A DNA stretch of 64,000 nt. It comes from Kibdelosporangium sp040675465 (GTDB lineage: Bacteria > Actinomycetota > Actinomycetes > Mycobacteriales > Pseudonocardiaceae). The DNA is taken from NCBI RefSeq assembly GCF_040675465.1, contig NZ_JBFAPA010000003.1:248001-312000 (forward strand), read 5' to 3'. Positions 58,099-64,000 of the stretch are shown here, piece by piece; position 1 is the first letter of the stretch; each line of letters starts with the position of its first letter. The position numbers and the translations under genes are program-made. The notes beneath the pieces are model-generated. The model worked only from the letters and a program-made list of their open reading frames with translations, had not been told where the DNA came from and did no database searches.

Positions 58099-59104
58099 CC
58101 GCGAGCAGCGGCACGACCTGGTCGAGCGCGTACGGGATGCTCAGCACGGTCGCGAAGGTGACGGCCGCACCGGCCGGCGGGGTGTTGTAGGGCACGAACA
58201 CCGCGCGACCCTCCTGGGCCACCTTCAGCTTCTGGTAGACCGCGTTGGCCTTGATCTGGTCCGGCGCCGCGTCGTCGGAGGTCAGCCAGATCAGCCGGTC
58301 CGCCTCCAGCAGGTCGAGCTTCTCGTCACCGAACTCGACCGGGTTGCCGTCCTGGGTCAGCGACTTGACCTGGTCCGGGATCTTGAAGCCGATCTCAGTC
58401 ATCAGCACCGAGCGCGGGTCGTTCGCCGCGAACACCGCGTACTTGCCCGGCCCGGTGGTGTCAGCGACCGCCACGGTCTTACCGACGAAGTCCGGGTTTT
58501 CCTTGCGCACCTGGGCGAACTTGGCCTCGATGCCGGAGAGCAGCTCCTCGGCCTTGGCGGCGCGGCCCAAGGTCTGGCCGATCGTCCGGGTCATGTCCCG
58601 CCATGGCGTGGCGAAGTCCGGGTACTTGCCGGACTGTGCGACCGTCGGCGCGATCTTCGAGACGGTGTCGTACTGCTCCTGCGACAACGCCTGGTACTGC
58701 GCGATGATCACGTCCGGCTTGAGCGCCGCGATCTTCTCGAAGTTGAAGTCGCCGCGCTCGCCGACGATCTCCGGCTGCGTGCCGCCCCACAGCGCGCTGG
58801 TCCACGGGAAGTTGCCGTACGGGCGCTCACCGAACCAGTCCACCACACCGACCGGCTTGACCCCCATGGCCAGCACGGCCTCCTGGTCGGTCAGCCCGAG
58901 TGTGACCACGCGCTTGGGTTCGGCCTTGATCTCGGTCTTGCCGAACTTGTGCTCGATCGTCACCGGAAACGCCGACGCGGCGCTGGTCCCGCTCGCGGGC
59001 TGTTGCTGCGCGGCCGGGGCGGGCGTCTGGGTCGAACCGCAGGCGGCCAGGGAGACAGCCGCCAGCGCGGCGATGAACGCCCTGCGCGGCAAGGATGGGG
59101 ACAT
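58085..59104 (-). CDS. Iron-siderophore substrate-binding lipoprotein (second copy)
   Basis: This 339-aa protein starts best at ATG 59104 (GAAGGG upstream); a GTG at 59107 is also in frame. It has the signal SPSLPRRAFIAALAAVSLAAC with lipobox SLAAC, a Gln/Ala/Pro linker and a FhuD/FepB-type body: KRVVTLGLTDQEAVLAMGV, FEKIAALKPDVIIAQ and SIPYALDQVVPLL. It is paralogous to the lipoprotein at 31572. It lies between the ornithine hydroxylase and NRPS genes in one iron-regulated operon and probably binds the ferric product for the FecCD permeases. Confidence 0.9.
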   Translation of the reverse strand: MSPSLPRRAFIAALAAVSLAACGSTQTPAPAAQQQPASGTSAASAFPVTIEHKFGKTEIKAEPKRVVTLGLTDQEAVLAMGVKPVGVVDWFGERPYGNFPWTSALWGGTQPEIVGERGDFNFEKIAALKPDVIIAQYQALSQEQYDTVSKIAPTVAQSGKYPDFATPWRDMTRTIGQTLGRAAKAEELLSGIEAKFAQVRKENPDFVGKTVAVADTTGPGKYAVFAANDPRSVLMTEIGFKIPDQVKSLTQDGNPVEFGDEKLDLLEADRLIWLTSDDAAPDQIKANAVYQKLKVAQEGRAVFVPYNTPPAGAAVTFATVLSIPYALDQVVPLLAAVKK

Positions 59105-59131
59105 CACTGGAACCCTTCGAGGATAGGTGAA

Positions 59132-60418
59132 CTAGCCGCCAGATCCCGCGTAGGCGGGCAGCGGCGAGGGGACCGGCGTGCGTCGATCCACAATGGACTT
59201 GAGAATCTCCCCTACCCGCACGGCGGTGTTGGACAGCAGCGAGGACGTGATCCCGTGGGTGTGCTCGGTTCCGCCCTGCAGATAGATGCCACCGGTCAGC
59301 CGCGGCTCTGTCCACACTCGATAGTCGCGGCCCACGCGCAGCCTGCCTTCGTTGTCACGCAGGCAGTACTGGGCGAGGTCACCGAGTTGGCCCACCGGGT
59401 CGGCCGGTAGGTACCCGGTGGCGTAGACCACGACGTCCGCGTCCAGCACGGTCTGCTCGCCCGCGGTGAGCGACTCGACGGTGACCCGGACTCCCCCGTC
59501 GGTCCGCACGACCTGGCTCGGCCGTGAGACGTTGAACAGCCGCAACCGTTGCCGGCCCGCGACTTTCTCCCGGTACTCGCGCCGGTACAGCTCGTCGATC
59601 AGGTCGATGTCGACCACGGAGTAGTTGGTGTTGGCGTGGTAGCCCATCAGCTTGCGCTTGACGTCCTCGGGTGCGGTGTAGAACTCGTCCACCGCGGCCG
59701 GGTCGAAGATGCGGTTGGCGAACGAACTGTCGTCCGACGGGCTGTATCCGTACCGCGAGAACACGCCGCAGACCTCGGCCTGCGGGAACCGGTCGTGCAG
59801 GAACGCCGTCACTTCGGCGCCGCTCTGCCCCGCGCCCACCACGACGAACCGCCGCGGGTCGGTGACGGTGTCCACTTTGGCCAGCAGTTCGCTGTTGTGC
59901 CAGATGCGGTCGTCCCGGGTCACGCCTTCGGGCATGTTCGGGCGTAAACCGGTGCCCAACACGAGGTTGCGGGCGCGGAACACCTCGCCGCCCGAGTGCA
60001 CGTCGAAGAACTCGCCGGCCTGGGTGACCTCGGTGACCTCGCGTCCGTACGCGACCAGGTCGTCCACCTGCGCGGCGGCCCACTCGAAGTAGTCGTGGAA
60101 CTCGATCCGCAGCGGGAACAGGTTCTTGTGGTTGATGAAGTCCGCCAGCCGGTCACGGGCCTGCAGGTAGCACAGGAAGCTGAACCTGCTGGTCGGGTCG
60201 CGCATGGTGACCAGATCCTTGAGGAACGACACCTGCATGGTGGCGTCCTCGATCAGCATCCCCCGGTGCCAGCCGAACCGTGGCTGCCGCTCGAGGAACT
60301 GTGCCGTGACCGGGCCGGACCTGGCGTTGTACTCGGTCAGCGCGATGGCGAGGGCGAGGTTCGACGGCCCGAAGCCGACCCCGACGACGTCATAGATCGG
60401 CTCTCCCGCGTCCGGCAT
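59132..60418 (-). CDS. L-ornithine N5-monooxygenase (SidA/PvdA/CchB-like)
   Basis: This 428-aa class B N-hydroxylating flavoenzyme has VGVGFGPSNLALA for FAD, VVVGAGQSGAEV for NADPH and the C-terminal VVYATGYLPADP motif; FLKDLVTMRDPTSRFSF is typical of ornithine hydroxylases. It converts L-ornithine to N5-hydroxyornithine, the hydroxamate building block loaded by NRPS module 3 (and probably others). It is the first gene of the leftward siderophore operon, about 23 bp from a candidate iron box. Lysine N6-hydroxylase is the less likely alternative. Confidence 0.95.
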   Translation of the reverse strand: MPDAGEPIYDVVGVGFGPSNLALAIALTEYNARSGPVTAQFLERQPRFGWHRGMLIEDATMQVSFLKDLVTMRDPTSRFSFLCYLQARDRLADFINHKNLFPLRIEFHDYFEWAAAQVDDLVAYGREVTEVTQAGEFFDVHSGGEVFRARNLVLGTGLRPNMPEGVTRDDRIWHNSELLAKVDTVTDPRRFVVVGAGQSGAEVTAFLHDRFPQAEVCGVFSRYGYSPSDDSSFANRIFDPAAVDEFYTAPEDVKRKLMGYHANTNYSVVDIDLIDELYRREYREKVAGRQRLRLFNVSRPSQVVRTDGGVRVTVESLTAGEQTVLDADVVVYATGYLPADPVGQLGDLAQYCLRDNEGRLRVGRDYRVWTEPRLTGGIYLQGGTEHTHGITSSLLSNTAVRVGEILKSIVDRRTPVPSPLPAYAGSGG

Positions 60419-60440
60419 GGCGACCCCTTCCCTCCTCTAT

Positions 60441-60479
60441 TGAGGACACCCTAACCTAACTAAGGTGAGGCTCAACTAC
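60441..60479. promoter_or_regulatory. Two adjacent iron boxes in the divergent siderophore promoter
   Basis: On the minus strand TTAGGTTAGGGTGTCCTCA (60459-60441) matches the DmdR/IdeR consensus at 15 of 19 positions; on the plus strand TAAGGTGAGGCTCAACTAC (60461-60479) matches at 14 of 19. They abut and lie between the hydroxylase (start 60418) and formyltransferase (start 60526) genes, so both operons should be derepressed under iron starvation. Hand alignment, no score computed. Confidence 0.82.
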
Positions 60480-60525
60480 TACATTCGAGGGTGACGCTCG
60501 TCGCCTTGATCACGAAGGAGCACCT

Positions 60526-61458
60526 ATGCGGGTCGCCATGTTCGGGTACCAGACCTGGGGGCACCGCACCCTCAAAGCGCTGCTGGAGTCGGCGCACGAG
60601 GTGGTCCTGGTCGTGACCCACCCGAAGAGCTACCACGCCTACGAGAAGATCTGGTCGGACTCGGTGGCCGACCTCGCGGCCGAACACGGCGTGCCGGTCG
60701 TGCTGCGCAACCGCCCCGATGATCTGATGGTCCCGCTGAAAGAGGCGGACCCGGATATCATCGTGGCCAACAACTGGCGCACCTGGCTGCCGTCCGAGGT
60801 GTTCTCGTTCCCACGCCATGGGACGTTGAACGTGCACGACTCCCTGCTCCCCGCCTACGCCGGGTTCTCCCCGCTGATCTGGGCACTCATCAATGACGAG
60901 CCCGAGGTCGGCGTGACCGCGCACATGATGGACGAGGACCTGGACGCCGGGGACATCGTGCTGCAGCGGGCCATCCCGGTCGGCGCGCAGGACACCGCGA
61001 CGGACCTGTTCCACCGGACCATCGACCTGATCGGCCCGATCGTGGTGGACGCGCTCACCCTGATCGAGAGCGGCAAAGCCGTGCTGCGCAAGCAGGACCG
61101 GTCGAAGGCCAGCTTCTTCCACAAGCGGTCCATTGAGGACAGCCGGATCAACTGGGACTGGCCGGCCGACGCCGTCGCCCGCCTGGTCCGCGCCCAGTCC
61201 GACCCGTACCCGAACGCCTTCACCCACCACGGCGACAAGCGCCTGCGCGTGGTGAAAGCCTCGGTCTCCCAAGGCTGTTACGGCGGAACCCCGGGCCGGA
61301 TCTTCATCCGCGAAGGCCCCGGAGTGGTGATCGTCGCGGGCGCCGACGCCCGCACCGGCCGCAACAAAGGCCTGGTCATCGAACGCGTCCGCCTCGACGA
61401 CAACACAGAGCTGAAGGCCACCGACTACTTCCGCACGATGGGCGGCTATCTGAAATAA
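60526..61458 (+). CDS. N5-hydroxyornithine formyltransferase (CchA/Rft-like)
   Basis: This 310-aa protein belongs to the formyl-THF-dependent formyltransferase family. The active-site triad is visible: Asn102 and His104 in LNVHDSLLPAYAG and Asp143 in DEDLDAGDI; a C-terminal OB-like domain follows (INWDWPADAVARLVRA). Homologues in coelichelin and rhodochelin loci formylate N5-hydroxyornithine to give a formyl hydroxamate. AAGGAG precedes the ATG. It is transcribed from the same iron-box region as the hydroxylase operon, and methionyl-tRNA formyltransferase is excluded by context. Confidence 0.92.
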   Translation: MRVAMFGYQTWGHRTLKALLESAHEVVLVVTHPKSYHAYEKIWSDSVADLAAEHGVPVVLRNRPDDLMVPLKEADPDIIVANNWRTWLPSEVFSFPRHGTLNVHDSLLPAYAGFSPLIWALINDEPEVGVTAHMMDEDLDAGDIVLQRAIPVGAQDTATDLFHRTIDLIGPIVVDALTLIESGKAVLRKQDRSKASFFHKRSIEDSRINWDWPADAVARLVRAQSDPYPNAFTHHGDKRLRVVKASVSQGCYGGTPGRIFIREGPGVVIVAGADARTGRNKGLVIERVRLDDNTELKATDYFRTMGGYLK

Positions 61459-61487
61459 GGGTGGGCCCGCGAATCGCGGACCCACCC
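61459..61487 (+). terminator. Terminator after formyltransferase gene
   Basis: GGGTGGGCCCGCG (61459-61471) and CGCGGACCCACCC (61475-61487) form a 13-bp stem with one mismatch and an AAT loop, starting directly after the stop codon. Confidence 0.85.
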
Positions 61488-61493
61488 ATGGCC

Positions 61494-61581
61494 TGGCGGA
61501 CGAACGTGGGACACACCCCCGACGAACGGGGGACACACCCCGGAGGAAAGAGGGACACGCGGCGGAGGAAAGGGGGACACG
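61494..61581. repeat. Four tandem 22-bp repeats between convergent genes
   Basis: Four consecutive 22-bp units (61494, 61516, 61538, 61560) each contain GGGACACA or GGGACACG near the end. The first two share GACGAACG, the last two share GGAGGAAAG, so they form two subtypes. They fill the gap between the formyltransferase terminator and the stop of the MFS gene (61586). No protein reading is convincing. Possible roles are a VNTR, a transcription-termination zone or a protein-binding array; none is proven. Confidence 0.85.
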
Positions 61582-61585
61582 CGGG

Positions 61586-63043
61586 TCAGGCGGGGATGAG
61601 GTCCTCGGTGGGTTCGGTCTTTGTCTTGTCGCGCATGACTGTGATGGCCAGGATCGCGGCGACGACCACACCTGCGGCGCAGATCCAGAACGTCGTGGAC
61701 ATCGCGGACGTGAACGCGGTCCGGGCGACTGAGGCCAGGCCCGGCACGGCGATGGCTTCGCTGATGTTCGTGGGCGAACCGGCGGGCATCTCGGCGATGA
61801 AGCCCGCCGAAAGGACGCTGCCCAGTACGGCGACCCCCAGGGCGGCGCCCATCTGCTGGATGGTGTCGTTCAGCGCCGAACCCACGCCCGCCTGCTCCGG
61901 TGGGACCGTGCTCATCAGGGCGTTGATCGCCGCCGGACCGGCCAGGCCGCCGCCCGCGCCGATCAGGAACATCGCCGTCGCCATGGTGATGAACGAGCCC
62001 GACTCGAAGGTCAGCACCACGAACGCCGCCGCGATCACGATCATGCCCAGCCCGACCAGCCACCGGTTGCCCAGCTTCTGGCCCAGGGTCGCGCCCAGGC
62101 CGTTGAAGATCAGCGAGGCGATCGCCATCGGCACGAACGCCAGCCCGGCCTCGGTCGGCGTGTAGTCCAGGACGAACTGCAGGTACTGCGTCACCACGAG
62201 CAGCAGGCCGCCGCTGCCGATCTGCACCAACGTCAGCGACAGGCTGCCGCCGCTGAAGTTCCTGGAACGGAACAACTTCAGCGGAACCATCGGGTGCTCC
62301 ACCCGCGACTCCCAGATCACGAACGCGACCAGGGCGACGACCGCGATCACCAGCGAGGTCACCGGAAGGCCGTGCTTGGGCAGCTCGATGATGGTCCACA
62401 CCAACGCGGTCATGCCCACCACTGACAGCACCGCGCCCAGCGGATCCGGCTTCTGCCACGGGCCACGGGACTCCGGCATCAGCACGACCGCGGCGATGAT
62501 GGCCAGCACCACGATCGGCACGTTGATCAGGAACACCGCACCCCACCAGAACCACGCGATCAGCGCACCGCCGAGGATCGGGCCGCCGACGAAGCCGACG
62601 ATCGCCACCGCGCTCCACGCGGCCATCGCCTTCGGCCGCTCCTCCTCGTCGAACACCGTGATCAGGATGGACAACGTGCTCGGCATGATCAGCGCACCGC
62701 CGACACCCATCACGACCCGGGCGACGACCAGCTCCAACGGTGAGCCCGCGTAGGTCGCCAGCAGCGAGGCCGCGCCGAACAAGGCAAGGCCGATGATCAG
62801 GATCCGGCGTCTGCCGAACCGGTCGCCGAGACTGCCCGAGGTGAGCAACAACCCTGCGAACACAAGGATGTAAGAGTCCAGGATCCACTGGATGTCCGAC
62901 GCGCTCGCGCCCAGGTCCTGGGCCAGCGGCGGCACCGCCACGGTCAGCACCAGGTTGTCGACGACCAGCACGAGTGCGCTGAGGCAAAGCACGACCAGGA
63001 CCAGCCACCGTCGTGGCTGCCGCTCCGTCATCCGCGTTGACAT
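61586..63043 (-). CDS. DHA2-type MFS drug exporter (EmrB/QacA family)
   Basis: This 485-aa membrane protein with about 14 helices has LDSYILVFAGLLLTSGSLGDRFGRRRILIIG (motif A region) and GVGGALIMPSTLSI, typical of DHA2 exporters. The C-terminal TFWICAAGVVVAAILAI is the last helix pair. GGAGGGG precedes the ATG. It is divergent from the TetR gene and shares its operator region, so it is probably TetR-repressed. It may export a drug; a role in siderophore export is not indicated by position, as terminator and repeats separate them. Confidence 0.88.
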   Translation of the reverse strand: MSTRMTERQPRRWLVLVVLCLSALVLVVDNLVLTVAVPPLAQDLGASASDIQWILDSYILVFAGLLLTSGSLGDRFGRRRILIIGLALFGAASLLATYAGSPLELVVARVVMGVGGALIMPSTLSILITVFDEEERPKAMAAWSAVAIVGFVGGPILGGALIAWFWWGAVFLINVPIVVLAIIAAVVLMPESRGPWQKPDPLGAVLSVVGMTALVWTIIELPKHGLPVTSLVIAVVALVAFVIWESRVEHPMVPLKLFRSRNFSGGSLSLTLVQIGSGGLLLVVTQYLQFVLDYTPTEAGLAFVPMAIASLIFNGLGATLGQKLGNRWLVGLGMIVIAAAFVVLTFESGSFITMATAMFLIGAGGGLAGPAAINALMSTVPPEQAGVGSALNDTIQQMGAALGVAVLGSVLSAGFIAEMPAGSPTNISEAIAVPGLASVARTAFTSAMSTTFWICAAGVVVAAILAITVMRDKTKTEPTEDLIPA

Positions 63044-63111
63044 GACCCCTCCAGAGAGCTTCTTGCGTACGTCGTTCCGGTGATGCGAACACTGTACGCA
63101 GACGCGTCCGT

Positions 63112-63129
63112 CGTACGCAAGTGCGTACG
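63112..63129. promoter_or_regulatory. TetR operator between DHA2 exporter and TetR genes
   Basis: CGTACGCA-AG-TGCGTACG is a perfect 8-2-8 inverted repeat 22 bp before the TetR ATG. Extra half-sites, TTGCGTACG (63063) and TGTACGCA (63093), lie nearer the exporter start, so both divergent promoters are probably covered. Confidence 0.82.
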
Positions 63130-63150
63130 GAGTGCGCTAGAGTGGCGGGC

Positions 63151-63828
63151 ATGACGAGCGTGTGGACGCGGCAGCCGCGCAAGGGCAAGGAACCGCAGCT
63201 CAGCCGGGAGCAGATCGTCGCCGAGGCGATCCGGCTGCTGGACGAGGACGGCATCGACAGCCTGAGCATGCGCAACCTGGGCACCCGGCTGAACGCGGCC
63301 GCGACCTCGCTCTACCGGCATGTGGCGAACAAGGACGAGCTGATCGAGCTGGTCGCCGACGAGATCTACGCGGAGATCCGCGTCCCGGGCGGCGAATGGC
63401 GCGAGTCGGTGGCCGAGACCGCGCGCAGCGTCCGCGAGATGATCCTGCGCCACCCGTGGATCGCGTCCATGTTCGGCCAGATCGGCCTGTCCTACCTGGG
63501 TCCCAACTTCACCGAGATGACCGAGCGGATGCTCGGCGTGCTGGAGGACGCCGGGTTCTCGCTGACCGAGGCGGATATGGCGATCAGCACGGTGATCGGC
63601 TTCGTGATCGGCATCGCGAGCAGCGAGGCCGCCTGGAACACGGCGCTGGCGCGCAGTGGCAAAACCGAAGAGCAATGGCTCGCGGAACTGCACCCCGCCG
63701 CGGCCCAGGCAGTCAGCGGGCATCCGCGGTTGCAGCGACTGCTGGAGAACACCGAGCCTCGGGACAAGTTCACCTACGGCCTGGAACGGGTGCTCGACGG
63801 GGTCGAAGCCCGGCTGGGTCAGCCGTAG
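63151..63828 (+). CDS. TetR-family regulator of the DHA2 exporter
   Basis: A GTG at 63121 is in frame but lies in the operator; ATG 63151 gives a 225-aa protein (MTSVWTRQPRKGKEPQ). The HTH is LSMRNLGTRLNAAATSLYRHV, followed by a helical ligand domain with WIASMFGQIGLSYLGPN. Close genomic partner of the divergent exporter, with a perfect operator between them, so it probably senses the exported drug. The 3' end overlaps the convergent EAL gene by 10 nt. Confidence 0.88.
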   Translation: MTSVWTRQPRKGKEPQLSREQIVAEAIRLLDEDGIDSLSMRNLGTRLNAAATSLYRHVANKDELIELVADEIYAEIRVPGGEWRESVAETARSVREMILRHPWIASMFGQIGLSYLGPNFTEMTERMLGVLEDAGFSLTEADMAISTVIGFVIGIASSEAAWNTALARSGKTEEQWLAELHPAAAQAVSGHPRLQRLLENTEPRDKFTYGLERVLDGVEARLGQP

Positions 63829-64000
63829 AGCGGGCCCTGGGCGAGGTCCGCGCCCGCGTTACGCCACCACTCGGCCTGTTCCTCGGTGGTGACACCGTCC
63901 ACAATGACCTGTGCGCCGGACAGGTGCACGAGGGAAGACAAGTCCAGCAACGCATGCGTGACCGGCGAGCCCGGCTCCGGCTTGCGTTCGACCAGCCACC
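63819..64000 (-). CDS. EAL-domain protein, partial C-terminus
   Basis: Only the last 60 codons are inside the window; the gene continues past the right edge. The reading WLVERKPEPGSPVTHALLDL then VIVDGVTTEEQAEWWRNAGA and ADLAQGPLYG matches the end of EAL (cyclic-di-GMP phosphodiesterase) domains, where GVETEEQ and D-x2-QGYLF are typical. Whether it is catalytically active cannot be judged. It ends at 63819, overlapping the TetR 3' end. Confidence 0.7.
   Translation of the reverse strand, partial: WLVERKPEPGSPVTHALLDLSSLVHLSGAQVIVDGVTTEEQAEWWRNAGADLAQGPLYG

Noticed and set aside
59118..59136. Third iron box before the second binding lipoprotein
   Set aside because: CGAGGATAGGTGAACTAGC matches the consensus at only about half of the positions and overlaps the hydroxylase stop codon; the operon promoter is upstream.
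61494..61581. CRISPR array
   Set aside because: The 22-bp units are directly adjoining with no unique spacers and no cas genes are present.

Overview
The window is high-GC DNA with many GTG starts, 4-nt ATGA/GTGA gene overlaps, DmdR/IdeR-type iron boxes, DUF3558-type lipoproteins and EspC/WXG-type secreted proteins. Together these point to a filamentous actinomycete, most likely of the Pseudonocardiales (Amycolatopsis/Lentzea/Kibdelosporangium group). The taxonomic call is inference from gene content only. No rRNA, tRNA, CRISPR array, integrase or transposase was recognised.

Left part (1-24.8 kb) is metabolic and accessory. It opens with a partial secreted GH28 polygalacturonase behind a perfect LacI-type operator, then a CbiMNQO-type cobalt/nickel ECF importer. 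Next is a trans-4-hydroxy-L-proline catabolic gene set on the minus strand: XRE-cupin regulator, three-subunit D-hydroxyproline dehydrogenase, DapA-like deaminase and epimerase. It is interrupted by a large palindromic repeat. After it come a divergent zinc-type methionyl-tRNA synthetase, a HIT protein, a small P-loop kinase, a penicillin-acylase-family secreted hydrolase, a polysaccharide lyase and a seven-repeat PD40 propeller protein. A tetracycline-repressor-like regulator with three phased operators faces a Rox/TetX-like FAD monooxygenase. A GntR(FadR)/unknown/GMC-oxidoreductase cassette, a carboxymuconolactone decarboxylase, a dienelactone hydrolase, a beta-helix lipoprotein and an aromatic-acid MFS transporter close this part.

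Right part (26-61.5 kb) is an iron-regulated hydroxamate siderophore locus. FecCD-type permeases and a heterodimeric ABC exporter plus binding lipoprotein diverge from one iron box. L-ornithine N5-monooxygenase, a second binding lipoprotein, two NRPS genes (1385 and 6250 aa) and MbtH run leftward from a second promoter with two overlapping iron boxes, and an N-formyltransferase runs rightward from it. The assembly line has six modules: A-nMT-T-E / C-A(Ser)-T-E / C-A(hydroxyornithine)-nMT-T / C-A(Ser)-T / C-A-T / C-A-T-E. It should make a hexapeptide with two N-methylated residues and D-centres. There is no thioesterase, module 5 seems to have lost an epimerase, and module 3's C domain lacks the catalytic histidine at its usual position. 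A type VII secretion-related trio (DUF3558 lipoprotein, WXG protein, EspC-like protein) lies between the exporter operon and mbtH.

The right edge holds four tandem 22-bp repeats, a DHA2-type MFS exporter divergent from a TetR regulator with a perfect operator, and the 3' end of an EAL-domain gene.

The most unusual DNA-level signal is an 11-bp-phased, AT-rich motif (TTGTATACATC-like) that recurs inside otherwise GC-rich coding regions of four unrelated genes, with rare codons and in both orientations.
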